A DNA stretch of 64,000 nt from positions 60,338-124,337 of the forward strand of contig JAFDYF010000104.1 of the NCBI GenBank assembly GCA_018267575.1, read 5' to 3'. This document shows positions 17,241 to 26,735 of the stretch, piece after piece (the stretch's first letter is position 1; every line of letters begins with the position of its first letter). The notes under the pieces are model-generated. The model had not been told where the DNA came from. It ran no database searches and worked only from the letters and a program-made list of their open reading frames with translations. The position numbers were made by a program, and so were the translations under genes. The stretch comes from Bacteroidota bacterium (GTDB lineage Bacteria; Bacteroidota; Bacteroidia; Chitinophagales; Chitinophagaceae).

Positions 17241-18206
17241 CTAATTCCTTCTCCTCGCTCCAACACTATCATCCAGATCACCAGTCCTGAATTCATGGTC
17301 GCCGCTACTGTTTTCCAAAGGCCTCACTACCCGCTGCTTTACAGTATCTGCTTGAATTTGCTGGGCAGACCTAATCAGTTGCGCAATAATTTTTGCTCCT
17401 TGGAGCGAATCTGATTTCTTCATCAGTCCCGCTTTTTTTACACCCAGCACTTCACCATCATACTGTACATCCACTCGGGCATATTTATCAAAACCCGTTT
17501 TGCTCAACACCTGTTTATAAAAAATGAACAAGTGCCTGAATTTTTTTTCATAATCATTTCCATCGCCAAAGACAATTACATGATTACCGACAACCGGCAC
17601 CATCTCAAAAGTCCGGTCAGGCTTGATATCGATTTGTGCAATCTGGGCCGACCAGAAAGGGTTGTTCAAAATATATTCATCTATTTTTTTCATCTGCTTC
17701 ACCAATTGCCCATCGGCCCCGGTTAGCTTTATTTTCTCAGAAGGGAACCCCGTAAACACAGGCAACTTCAGTACAGCCTTATCGCTAAAAGGCAATTGAA
17801 CACCACTGCTGTCCATAAAAAAATTGTTACCCCCAACTGTAAAAATCCTGGCCACAGGGTCACGCTGTGTAATGTTGATGCGCAACACATCGTTGTTATC
17901 AAAAAACACTTCTGCCGATTTTACCCAAGGGTTCTTCTCAATAGCTTCTTCGATCTTCAGCAAATGGAAATCACTGATCGGTTTGCCATCTGGCTTCGCT
18001 GTATGGTCTACTGCCAGCATTTTTATAATATCCGCCCGCTCCACAAACACGGGGTCTTGCTTATCCATTATCTCCACCCGCAACCCTTTACAGGTTTTGC
18101 TATTTCTTTTGTTGATGGCAGCAACGAGCAAAATCAGCATACCGATCCCCATCACACTCCAAAGTGCGATAAAAAAGATTTTACGTATGTTGGTTTTTAT
18201 ACTCAT
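17241..18206 (-). CDS. ftsQ: Cell division protein FtsQ
   Basis: 321 residues, bitopic. A single membrane helix (about 10-30, FFIALWSVMGIGMLILLVAA) is followed by a POTRA-like region (LRVEIMDKQDPVFVERADI ... NPWVKSAEVFF) and the beta domain (DVLRINITQRDPVARIF onward). The call relies on this architecture and on position between murC and ftsA; primary sequence conservation in FtsQ is low. The C-terminal 45 residues are charged and probably disordered. FtsQ links cytoplasmic and periplasmic parts of the divisome. Confidence 0.92.
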   Translation of the reverse strand: MSIKTNIRKIFFIALWSVMGIGMLILLVAAINKRNSKTCKGLRVEIMDKQDPVFVERADIIKMLAVDHTAKPDGKPISDFHLLKIEEAIEKNPWVKSAEVFFDNNDVLRINITQRDPVARIFTVGGNNFFMDSSGVQLPFSDKAVLKLPVFTGFPSEKIKLTGADGQLVKQMKKIDEYILNNPFWSAQIAQIDIKPDRTFEMVPVVGNHVIVFGDGNDYEKKFRHLFIFYKQVLSKTGFDKYARVDVQYDGEVLGVKKAGLMKKSDSLQGAKIIAQLIRSAQQIQADTVKQRVVRPLENSSGDHEFRTGDLDDSVGARRRN

Positions 18207-18309
18207 TATATAATAATCATGTTGTCATCCTGTACCCACCCAACGGCCCCGTTTTGACCGTCAGATGGGTACAATATGCGTGGGTAAAAAATCCCTCGCA
18301 CAATATGGG

Positions 18310-19674
18310 TTAGTTCGTTTTTTCAAAAATTGCTTTCAATGGGCCTACCATCGTATCAATATCACCCGCACCTGACGTAATCAGCAAGCCTTCCTTTTTC
18401 CCTTTTATCATGTCCATCAATTCATCCTTGCTCATCAAATACTTATTACTGCTTTTCATTTTATCAAAAACCAATTTGCTCGTAACCCCTTCAATCGGCA
18501 ATTCCCTTGCTGGATAGATGGGCAACAACACAGTTTCATCCGCCAAATCCAAGCTTTCCGCAAAACCCTCTGCAAAGTCTCTTGTCCTCGTAAACAAGTG
18601 TGGCTGGAAAACCACGGTGCATTTCAATTCCGGAAACAAACTTTTAGCCCCGCCAATCAATGCCCTCAACTCTTCCGGATGATGCGCATAATCATCCACA
18701 AAAATTTTCCCCGGTTCTTTTACTATATATTCAAACCTTCTCTTTACACCCTTGAAAGCGGCTACCGCTTTTTTTATTTTCTCATCCTCTATACCTATCG
18801 AATGTGCCACAGTGATAGCAGCCAATACATTTTCTACATTGTGCATGCCCCCCATATTCAGACGGACATTTTTCAATTCCCAATCAGCTAGCTTCACATC
18901 AAATTCATAACTGCCTTCATCCATTCGAATATTTTCGGCAAAAGCACCCGCCAATTTGTTTTGCAGACTATAACTGATATGCCTATCTCCTTTTAACTCA
19001 ACCGCCCGTTGCAAATCGAATTTGTGTACCAACAAACCATCCTTCTTGAGCTTTCCCGAAAAATCGATAAAAGCCTGTTGCACGGCTTCCGCAGTCCCAT
19101 AGATATCCAGATGATCGGCATCCATGGCCGTAATCACGGCGATATCAGGACTGAGCTTTAAAAAACTCCGGTCATATTCATCGGCCTCCACCACGCATAC
19201 ATTTCTTTCACTACTCCAAAAATTGCTGTTATAGTTTACGGAAATACCTCCCAAAAAAGCATTGCAGCCATAACCGCTATCACGAAGCATATGTGCAATC
19301 ATGGTAGTGATGGTTGTCTTCCCATGCGTGCCCGCCACACAGATATTAAAAGAACTTTTTGTAATCATCCCCAACACATCACTCCTTTTCAACAATGGAT
19401 AATTATGCTGCTGATAAAAAACCAATTCCTTATGATCTTTTGGCACGGCTGGCGTATATACCACGAGCTCTGCGTCTTTCGCTGCCAATGCCAGATCCTC
19501 TTGATAATGAACTGCTATCCCTTCGCTCATTAATTGCTTTGTCAATGCCGTCTCCGTTTTATCATAACCACTCACTTCTTTTCCCTGGAACTTGAAATAC
19601 CTCGCCAATGCGCTCATACCAATACCACCGATACCGATAAAATAAACTTTCCTTAAATCTTTTATGTCCATCAT
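18310..19674 (-). CDS. murC: UDP-N-acetylmuramate--L-alanine ligase MurC
   Basis: 454 residues, the usual length. IGIGGIGMSALARYF (about 13-27) binds UDP, VAGTHGKTTITTMIAH is the ATP P-loop, VVEADEYDRSFLKL the metal/substrate segment, and DDYAHHPEELRALI the C-terminal domain signature. It adds L-Ala to UDP-MurNAc in the cytoplasm. Starts at ATG 19674 or 19671. The 134-nt gap to murG upstream holds 7-nt tandem arrays. Confidence 0.97.
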   Translation of the reverse strand: MMDIKDLRKVYFIGIGGIGMSALARYFKFQGKEVSGYDKTETALTKQLMSEGIAVHYQEDLALAAKDAELVVYTPAVPKDHKELVFYQQHNYPLLKRSDVLGMITKSSFNICVAGTHGKTTITTMIAHMLRDSGYGCNAFLGGISVNYNSNFWSSERNVCVVEADEYDRSFLKLSPDIAVITAMDADHLDIYGTAEAVQQAFIDFSGKLKKDGLLVHKFDLQRAVELKGDRHISYSLQNKLAGAFAENIRMDEGSYEFDVKLADWELKNVRLNMGGMHNVENVLAAITVAHSIGIEDEKIKKAVAAFKGVKRRFEYIVKEPGKIFVDDYAHHPEELRALIGGAKSLFPELKCTVVFQPHLFTRTRDFAEGFAESLDLADETVLLPIYPARELPIEGVTSKLVFDKMKSSNKYLMSKDELMDMIKGKKEGLLITSGAGDIDTMVGPLKAIFEKTN

Positions 19675-19680
19675 TGTTTG

Positions 19681-19709
19681 TGAATAGTCAATAGTGAATA
19701 GTGAATAGT
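19681..19709. repeat. 7-nt tandem array (TGAATAG)
   Basis: Five consecutive heptamers: TGAATAG, TCAATAG, TGAATAG, TGAATAG and TGAAAAC, ending about 19715. They lie just upstream of the murC start. Confidence 0.8.
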
Positions 19710-19751
19710 GAAAACTCTAAAACCATTCATAAAAAATACCATCTTACCACC

Positions 19752-19806
19752 CAATTCCTAATTCCCAATTCCAAACTCCTAATTCCAAACTCCCACTCCC
19801 AATTCC
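19752..19806. repeat. 7-nt tandem array (nAATTCC/AAACTCC)
   Basis: Eight units, seven of them exactly 7 nt: CAATTCC, TAATTCC, CAATTCC, AAACTCC, TAATTCC, AAACTCC, a 6-nt CACTCC and CAATTCC. The array abuts the murG stop codon at 19809. Confidence 0.85.
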
Positions 19807-19808
19807 TT

Positions 19809-20960
19809 TTACAATCCACAAGCCCTCAGCAGTTCCCCCGCTATCACTTCATCTGCATTTGTCACTGCCAGTTTGCCAATATTTTCCTTTAGCTCATTTT
19901 GCTTCTTGGCATCTTTTGATAAAGCGATTATCGCATCCACCAATTTTTCTTTAGCCTCACTGTCCTTTATCAAGATTCCTGCATTTTTATTCACCAATGC
20001 TTGCGCATTTGCCGTTTGATGATCTTCTGCTGCAAAAGGGTAGGGTACAAAAACCACAGGCTTTTTCACCACACACAATTCAGCAATTGACATGGCGCCA
20101 GATCTTGAAATCACCATATCCGCCGCGGCAAAAGCATATTCCATTTTCGTGATGAAATCGTTTGTCCAAATATTTGTTTTACCCTTTGTCTCTTGTTTTG
20201 CTTTGTCGGCGTACAATTTTCCCGTTTGCCATATCAACTGCAAATCATTTTTTTCAAAATCATCCAAATGACTTCCCACTGCCTCGTTGATGCTTTTTGC
20301 GCCTAAGCTACCACCCGTCGATAGCACTGTTTTCTTTTCTGGGTTCAACCCAAAAAATTTGATTCCCTCTTCCCTGCCAATCTCATTCCCTACAATACTT
20401 GCCCTCACTGGATTTCCTGTGACTAGGATTTTATCTTTGGGAAAAAATTTCTCCATTCCATCAGTTGCAGTAAACACTTTTATCGCCTTTTTCCCTAACA
20501 ACATATTTGATTTCCCCGCAAAGGAGTTTGACTCATGAATGAATGTGGGGATACCATTTGCTTGCGCATACCTCAACACCGGAAAACTGGAGTACCCGCC
20601 CACCCCTATCACTGCCGAAGGCTTAAAAGATTGGATAATCTTTTTCACCTGAATAAAACTTTTCAGCAGTTTAAAAGGCAATCCCATATTTTTTATCAAA
20701 GAACTTCTGTTGAACCCCGCAATATCAATCCCCTGAATTTTATATCCCGCCTGGGGCACTTTTTCCATTTCCATTTTTCCCTTCGCGCCGACAAATAATA
20801 TCTCCGTTTTCGGCTCCAATTTTTTAAGTGCATTGGCAATGGCAATAGCGGGGAAAATATGTCCGCCTGTGCCGCCACCTGCTATAATAATTCTGCCTCC
20901 CCTTGCCCCAGCATAGGAGGGGGACCCCGTATTACCTTCCATATTCTCTTTATCGTTCAT
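19809..20960 (-). CDS. murG: UDP-N-acetylglucosamine--MurNAc-pentapeptide-lipid transferase MurG
   Basis: 383 residues; ATG 20942 is an alternative that would remove six residues, and the first about 20 residues precede the fold. IIIAGGGTGGHIFPAIAIA is glycine loop 1; VIGVGGYSSFPVLRYA, LSTGGSLGAKSINEAV and DMVISRSGAMSIAELCVV with PVVFVPYPFAAEDHQTANA are the conserved GT28 motifs for UDP-GlcNAc binding. MurG turns lipid I into lipid II at the inner membrane face. It starts 11 nt after ftsW. Confidence 0.97.
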   Translation of the reverse strand: MNDKENMEGNTGSPSYAGARGGRIIIAGGGTGGHIFPAIAIANALKKLEPKTEILFVGAKGKMEMEKVPQAGYKIQGIDIAGFNRSSLIKNMGLPFKLLKSFIQVKKIIQSFKPSAVIGVGGYSSFPVLRYAQANGIPTFIHESNSFAGKSNMLLGKKAIKVFTATDGMEKFFPKDKILVTGNPVRASIVGNEIGREEGIKFFGLNPEKKTVLSTGGSLGAKSINEAVGSHLDDFEKNDLQLIWQTGKLYADKAKQETKGKTNIWTNDFITKMEYAFAAADMVISRSGAMSIAELCVVKKPVVFVPYPFAAEDHQTANAQALVNKNAGILIKDSEAKEKLVDAIIALSKDAKKQNELKENIGKLAVTNADEVIAGELLRACGL

Positions 20961-20971
20961 TCAAAGAAAAT

Positions 20972-22252
20972 TTATGATTCGGTACTTTCATCAACCTCAT
21001 CATTTTCAATCATGGGTGCTACCAATGGCGATTCCAATTGCTCCACATTTCTTGCCACACTTAAAATAATACCGATGGCCAAACAGGTAAACAAAAAAGA
21101 ACTTCCTCCCATACTCACCAGTGGCAGGGTAACACCTGTAACTGGAAATAAATTCACATTCACGGCCATATTTGCCAATGCCTGTATCATCAGTGTAAAG
21201 CTTAACCCCAATGATAAAAAAGCACCAAAGGCAAATGGACAGCGCTTATAAATCCGAATGCTCCTGAACAGGAACAACAAATAGATTCCAATAATAAATG
21301 CACCGCCAATCAAACCATATTCTTCAATGATGATGGCATATATAAAATCAGAATAAGGATGTGGCAAAAAATTCCGTTGTTGACTATTGCCCGGCCCCAA
21401 TCCAATCCAGCCGCCTTTTGCAATGGCAATCTTTGCTTGGTTTACTTGATAACTGTCATCGCTGTTGCTTTCTTTGCTACCATAGATAAAATTTTCCACG
21501 CGATTGATCCAAGTATCAACACGAACAAATATCCTTGACCGTTTTTCGGTTTTCGTTTTTTCCACAGGCGCATCCCCTGATTTATGACTGATGACTGCCG
21601 CCATTATCAATATCAGCACCGGTATTAATGCAATCCCAATGGTTAGCAATAGATGTTTGGCTCTAACTCTTCCAATAAAAAGCAGCATCATGCTGGTTGC
21701 ACCAATCAATAAAGCAGTTGACAAGTTTGCCGGTGCTATCAGGATACAGACAATGGCAACGGGTATGATCACAGGCAAAAACCCTTTCTTGAAATCTTTG
21801 ATTACATCTTGCTTTTTGCTCAGCAACCTACTGAGGTACATGAACAAGGCCAGCTTTGCCAAATCCGAGGTTTGGAAGGTGAGATTGATTATCGGCAAGC
21901 GGATCCAGCGACTGCCCTCATTCAATTTCACGCCAAAGAATAATGTATAAACAAGTAGCGGTATCGAAACCAGAAATAATATCTGCGCCACTTTTGAATA
22001 AATGATATAGTTCACTTGATGGGCGAAATAAATGATGAGCACACCAATCACAATAAATGCAAACTGCTTGAACAGATAGACCTCATTATTTCCTTTATAC
22101 ATTTTATAAGCCAACAAGCCCGTAGAACTATAAACCGCCAACAAGGAAACCAATGACAGCAATACCACTGCAGCCCAGATTACCTTATCGCCCTTGGTGC
22201 GTGTGCCCAAGTTGCGCAAAGAATCTTTTTGTATGGTAATAAAATCGTTCAT
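20972..22252 (-). CDS. ftsW: Lipid II polymerase/SEDS protein FtsW
   Basis: 426 residues from ATG 22252; an in-frame TTG at 22273 is less likely. About ten membrane helices are visible. SEDS landmarks include INLTFQTSDLAKLALFMYLS, IGLGPGNSQQRNFLPHPYSD and FAIIVIEEYGL-like DFIYAIIIEEYGLIGGAF, and GVTLPLVSMGGSSFLFTC near the end. A roughly 60-residue charged stretch (KSGDAPVEKTKTEKRSRI) lies in the large extracytoplasmic loop. FtsW polymerises glycan strands with FtsI, encoded in the same cluster. Confidence 0.96.
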   Translation of the reverse strand: MNDFITIQKDSLRNLGTRTKGDKVIWAAVVLLSLVSLLAVYSSTGLLAYKMYKGNNEVYLFKQFAFIVIGVLIIYFAHQVNYIIYSKVAQILFLVSIPLLVYTLFFGVKLNEGSRWIRLPIINLTFQTSDLAKLALFMYLSRLLSKKQDVIKDFKKGFLPVIIPVAIVCILIAPANLSTALLIGATSMMLLFIGRVRAKHLLLTIGIALIPVLILIMAAVISHKSGDAPVEKTKTEKRSRIFVRVDTWINRVENFIYGSKESNSDDSYQVNQAKIAIAKGGWIGLGPGNSQQRNFLPHPYSDFIYAIIIEEYGLIGGAFIIGIYLLFLFRSIRIYKRCPFAFGAFLSLGLSFTLMIQALANMAVNVNLFPVTGVTLPLVSMGGSSFLFTCLAIGIILSVARNVEQLESPLVAPMIENDEVDESTES

Positions 22253-22324
22253 GCTATGGTCTCCTGTGTTCAATGATCAATCATCACTTGTTTTCAAATA
22301 AAATAATCTTCATCAACTTTATAT

Positions 22325-23665
22325 TTATAGATCTCTCACCGCTTCCTTAAACTGCTGTCCCCGATCTTCATAATTTTTAAACAAATCGAAACTGGCACAA
22401 GCTGGGCTTAGCAATACCACATCGCCCTTTGTAGCAAAATGAAAAGCGGCTTTCACGGCTTCCTGTGCGCTGCTGGTGTTTACAATCAAGGGCATGTCGT
22501 TTTGAAATGCCTCATGTATTTTTCGGTTATCTGTTCCCATGCAAACAATCGCCTTCACTTTTTCTTTTACCAATTCACGTATCAGCGAATAATCGTTGCC
22601 CTTATCAATCCCACCCAATATCAACACGGTGGGTTTGTCCATGCTTTCCAAAGCATACCATGTGCTATTCACATTAGTAGCTTTACTATCGTTGATAAAA
22701 TCAACGCCTCTTACCGTTAGCACAAACTCCATCCGGTGTTCGAGTGCTTCGAAGCTTTTGATCGCATCACGGATTTTCTCTTTGCGAATGCCAATAGTGG
22801 CCGCAGCAAGACCGGCGGCCATGCTGTTATACTGGTTGTGAATACCTTTTAATGCAAAATCATAAATACTCATCTGCACTTTTTCGGTATTTGTAGCCAG
22901 GGTCATTTGACCGTTGCTAATAAATCCGCCTTTGTTTAGTTCATGTTGCATGGTAATTGGTAATGGGTTAGTTATGGAAGAATACTGGCTGATATATTGT
23001 TTTGTAACAGGGTCGTCCTCATTGTAAATGAAATAGTCCTCTTGGGTTTGGTTCATCACAATCCGGAACTTGCTGCGGATATAATTTTCAAACTTGTATT
23101 CATAACGGTCAAGATGGTCTTCTGTAATATTGGTAAGGATAGCAACATCTGGACGAAAGGTTTTGATATCATCTAATTGGAAGCTGCTGATTTCTGCGAT
23201 ATACCATGGCTTGGGATCTTCTGCTATCTGCTTTGCGAACGAATAACCAATATTGCCTACCAGTGCGCAATCCAGCCCACCATTTTTACAAATATGGAAA
23301 GTCATGGCTGTGGTAGTCGTCTTTCCGTTACTACCCGTGATGCCAACAATTTTGCTTTCTCCTTTATGGCGATAGGCAAATTCAATTTCACTGATTACCG
23401 GTATACCCTTTGCTCTGATTTTTTTAATGAGTTCATTTTTCTCCGGTATGCCTGGGCTCTTCATCACTTCATCTGCGACAAGAATTTTTGCTTCGCTATG
23501 ACTGCCTTCCTCAAAATCAATATCGTTCTCCACCAATTCCTTTTTGTAATTCTCTTTCAATCGACCGCCATCAGACACAAAAACAGTATAACCTTGCTGT
23601 TTAGCAAGTAAGGCAGCTCCCACGCCGCTTTCGCTCCCACCTAGAATTGTTATACGTTTACCCAT
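22325..23665 (-). CDS. murD: UDP-N-acetylmuramoylalanine--D-glutamate ligase MurD
   Basis: 446 residues from ATG 23665, which places the N-terminal strand (KRITILGGSESGVGAALLA) at the start; ATG 23683 would add six residues. VGITGSNGKTTTTAMTFH is the ATP loop, ITEDHLDRYEYKFENYIRSK the substrate region, and FINDSKATNVNSTWYALE the C-terminal domain signature. It adds D-Glu to UDP-MurNAc-L-Ala. In the usual order between mraY and ftsW. Confidence 0.97.
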   Translation of the reverse strand: MGKRITILGGSESGVGAALLAKQQGYTVFVSDGGRLKENYKKELVENDIDFEEGSHSEAKILVADEVMKSPGIPEKNELIKKIRAKGIPVISEIEFAYRHKGESKIVGITGSNGKTTTTAMTFHICKNGGLDCALVGNIGYSFAKQIAEDPKPWYIAEISSFQLDDIKTFRPDVAILTNITEDHLDRYEYKFENYIRSKFRIVMNQTQEDYFIYNEDDPVTKQYISQYSSITNPLPITMQHELNKGGFISNGQMTLATNTEKVQMSIYDFALKGIHNQYNSMAAGLAAATIGIRKEKIRDAIKSFEALEHRMEFVLTVRGVDFINDSKATNVNSTWYALESMDKPTVLILGGIDKGNDYSLIRELVKEKVKAIVCMGTDNRKIHEAFQNDMPLIVNTSSAQEAVKAAFHFATKGDVVLLSPACASFDLFKNYEDRGQQFKEAVRDL

Positions 23666-23761
23666 GCCTGTTAATAAGTACATTTAATTGGGGCTACGGA
23701 TTGAGGGGGTTCTTCAAAAGAATTGGATAGATGGTTGCACCACAATATTTTCAACGGTCAG

Positions 23762-25060
23762 TTATCTTATTTTTAACGTTACAATGGCAAACACCACACA
23801 GAGAATGGTCACAATCCAAAACCTTGTCACGATCTTGCTCTCGTTGTAGCCCAACTTCTGATAATGATGGTGCAAGGGACTCATCAAAAAAACCCTTTTC
23901 CCTTGTCCATATTTTTTCTTGGTGTACTTAAAATAGGTCACCTGTATCGACACACTCAACACTTCAACCAAAAACACAGCGCAAAAAATAGGTATCAGCA
24001 ATTCCTTGCGCACAATGATGGCCAATGCCGCAATGACACCACCCAATGTGAGGCTGCCTGTATCGCCCATGAAAACTTGTGCTGGGTATGCATTGTACCA
24101 AAGAAACCCAACGCATGCCCCAATCAAAGCACCAATGTAAATGGACAGCTCACCCAAATTGGGGATATACATGATATTGAGATATTCTGCAAATCGGATA
24201 TTACCACTGGTATAAGCGAACACACCAAGACAGACCCCAATCAACGCACTCACACCCGTGGCCAAGCCATCAAGGCCATCGGTAATATTCGCGCCATTCG
24301 AGACGGCCGTTATAATAAAAATCACAATCAGGGTGTACAATATCCAAGTATAGTCGCGGAGTGATTCCGGCATCAGTTTTGAATAATTGAATTCATGTGT
24401 TTTTACAAACGGGATGGTAGTGATCGGTGTTTTAACACTATAAAATTTATGAGCAACCCCATCAATCATTCTGATAGAGCTATCCCCCACAATTTTTTCC
24501 TTTTCTCTTAACTCCACGGGTGTTTGGCCAATGGCTTCCCTCAGTACGACTACACTTTTGGAGAAGTACAAAGTAAAAGCCACTACAATCCCCAACACCA
24601 CCTGCCCAAGAATCTTAAACCATCCAGCCAAACCATCCTTATCCCCTTTTTTATAGGGAACCCCTTGTTGCATGGCAATACGTTTGGCACGAAGCTTTAA
24701 GTAATCATCAATGAAACCAATCAGCCCCAGCCAAATGGTACTGAAGATCATGAGACGGATATATACTTTATTTAGGTTGGCCAATAACAAAGTGGGCAGC
24801 AGGATGGCAACAATAATAATGATGCCCCCCATCGTTGGCGTTCCCTTTTTTTGTTGTTCTCCAGCCAAGCCCAATTCCCTAACGCTTTCGCCTACCTGCA
24901 TTTTGTGCAGATAATTAATCAAACGTTTCCCAAAAACCATGGTGATTACCAAAGAAAGCAATACTGCCAGCATCACCCGGAAAGTGATGAACTGGAACAA
25001 GGCCCCACCGGGCAATTTGATACCGGTTTGTTTTAGCCATTCAAATAAGTGATACAACAT
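23762..25060 (-). CDS. mraY: Phospho-N-acetylmuramoyl-pentapeptide transferase MraY
   Basis: 432 residues, longer than the E. coli protein (360) because of an insertion of about 60 residues in an extracytoplasmic loop (REKEKIVGDSSIRMIDGVAH region), which is common in Bacteroidetes. KKGTPTMGGIIII, FIDDYLKLRAKR with the catalytic Asp pair, NGANITDGLDGLATG and PAQVFMGDTGSLTLGG are the polyprenyl-phosphate transferase motifs, and SPLHHHYQKLG the C-terminal His motif. It makes lipid I. murF, normally between murE and mraY, is absent; the 187-nt gap shows no remnant. Confidence 0.97.
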   Translation of the reverse strand: MLYHLFEWLKQTGIKLPGGALFQFITFRVMLAVLLSLVITMVFGKRLINYLHKMQVGESVRELGLAGEQQKKGTPTMGGIIIIVAILLPTLLLANLNKVYIRLMIFSTIWLGLIGFIDDYLKLRAKRIAMQQGVPYKKGDKDGLAGWFKILGQVVLGIVVAFTLYFSKSVVVLREAIGQTPVELREKEKIVGDSSIRMIDGVAHKFYSVKTPITTIPFVKTHEFNYSKLMPESLRDYTWILYTLIVIFIITAVSNGANITDGLDGLATGVSALIGVCLGVFAYTSGNIRFAEYLNIMYIPNLGELSIYIGALIGACVGFLWYNAYPAQVFMGDTGSLTLGGVIAALAIIVRKELLIPIFCAVFLVEVLSVSIQVTYFKYTKKKYGQGKRVFLMSPLHHHYQKLGYNESKIVTRFWIVTILCVVFAIVTLKIR

Positions 25061-25247
25061 GTGGGCTTATTATTAATTGCTTTTAATTCTTTTGCTCGCA
25101 CCCCAACCCATTTCCAATTTCTGCTAATCCATCTTGCACTCATAACCGTTTCAGCACTGGCTACGAGCTACAGACTAGCTGTAACTCATAGCGGCGGCCG
25201 TTAAAGGGTACAATCTGAGGATACCAAATCATCGTTTCTGACACTCA

Positions 25248-26714
25248 CTACTTCCTCAGTATTTCAAAAACCTCTTTCAATATTTCTTTATCGTCAAAAG
25301 GATATTTTACTCCTTTTACTTCCTGATATTTCTCATGTCCTTTCCCTGCTATCAACACAATGTCTTCTGGTTTGGAAATGCTCACAGCCGTTTTGATTGC
25401 TTCTTTGCGATCAGCTATCGAAATATATTTTCGTTTGGCTGCGCTATTCAAGCCCGCTTCCATATCTTTTATAATAGCCTCTGCTTCTTCGCTCCTGGGG
25501 TTATCGGAAGTAAGAATCACTCGGTCGCTATGCTCACAGGCCACTGCTGCCATTACAGGCCGTTTTGTTTTGTCCCGATCACCGCCACAACCAACCACCG
25601 TAATGATCTGCTCATAGCCTTTGCGCAATTTTTTTATGGTGGCGAGCACATTCAAAAGTGCATCTGGAGTATGCGCATAATCCACTATACCTATCACTTT
25701 TTCATTGGGTGATATGAAATAATCAAACCGCCCTTCTGCTCCGCTCAATATGCTTAAGCACCTCAGCACTTCATGCTTATCCTGACCGAGACAAATAGCT
25801 GCCCCATAAACAGCCAGTAGGTTGTATGCATTAAACTCCCCAATCAATCGGAAATGCACTTCCTGCCCATTCACATCCATCACCAGCCCAGTCAGGTTGT
25901 TTTCCAAAATCTTCCCTTTGAAATCAGCCAAGGTTTTGAGGCTATATAAATATTTTTTTGCATTGGTATTCTGCAGCATCACCATGCCTCGTTTATCATC
26001 TGCATTTGAAATAGCAAATGCGGTTGATGGCATGGAATCGAAAAAAGCCTTCTTTACCGAAATATATTCATCAAATGTTTTATGATAATCCAAGTGGTCG
26101 TGCGTGATATTACTGAAAATACCGCCCGCGTATCTCAATCCCGCAATACGATGTTGATGGATGGCATGAGAACTGGTTTCCATAAACACATGGGTACATT
26201 TCGCATCCACCATCTTTTTCAAAAGCTCATTAAGCTTGATTGCATCCGGTGTGGTATGCGTGGAAGGTTCCACGGTATTGCCTATCTGATTTTGAACGGT
26301 ACTGATCAAACCACATTCATAACCTAATGCTGAAAAGAGCTTGTACAACAAAGTAGCAATGGTTGTTTTTCCATTGGTTCCTGTTACGCCTACCAAACTC
26401 AGTTTTTCCGATGGTTGGCCGTAAAAATTATGGGCGATAAAACCCACTGCCACAGCAGCATCTTCCACTTGTACATAGGTTACACCTTCCGGTAGCTGCT
26501 TAGGCAATTGTTCGCAGATCACAGCTAAGGCCCCATTCCCTATCACTTGCTCTATGAACTGATGACCATCCGCACTCGACCCTTTTATTGCTATAAACAA
26601 AGAACCTTTGCTTGCTTTTCTTGAATCCACCTGCAGATTGTCAACAATTACCTCAAGGTTTCCATGAACCGAGCGGATATTTACTTTGTACAATATGTCT
26701 TGGAGAATCGCCAT
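25248..26714 (-). CDS. murE: UDP-MurNAc-tripeptide synthetase MurE (meso-diaminopimelate type)
   Basis: 488 residues from ATG 26714. GVTGTNGKTTIATLLYKL is the ATP loop, TTPDAIKLNELL and HMFMETSSHAIHQ-like FMETSSHAIHQHRIAGL form the UDP-substrate region, and ILTSDNPRSEEAEAII contains DNPR, the motif linked to meso-diaminopimelate rather than lysine addition. VDYAHTPDALLNVL is the domain 3 signature. The peptide cross-bridge of this organism should therefore be the direct A1-gamma type, which is an inference. It follows ftsI after 21 nt. Confidence 0.96.
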   Translation of the reverse strand: MAILQDILYKVNIRSVHGNLEVIVDNLQVDSRKASKGSLFIAIKGSSADGHQFIEQVIGNGALAVICEQLPKQLPEGVTYVQVEDAAVAVGFIAHNFYGQPSEKLSLVGVTGTNGKTTIATLLYKLFSALGYECGLISTVQNQIGNTVEPSTHTTPDAIKLNELLKKMVDAKCTHVFMETSSHAIHQHRIAGLRYAGGIFSNITHDHLDYHKTFDEYISVKKAFFDSMPSTAFAISNADDKRGMVMLQNTNAKKYLYSLKTLADFKGKILENNLTGLVMDVNGQEVHFRLIGEFNAYNLLAVYGAAICLGQDKHEVLRCLSILSGAEGRFDYFISPNEKVIGIVDYAHTPDALLNVLATIKKLRKGYEQIITVVGCGGDRDKTKRPVMAAVACEHSDRVILTSDNPRSEEAEAIIKDMEAGLNSAAKRKYISIADRKEAIKTAVSISKPEDIVLIAGKGHEKYQEVKGVKYPFDDKEILKEVFEILRK

Positions 26715-26735
26715 CAAGTTTGGTCTATTTCTTTT

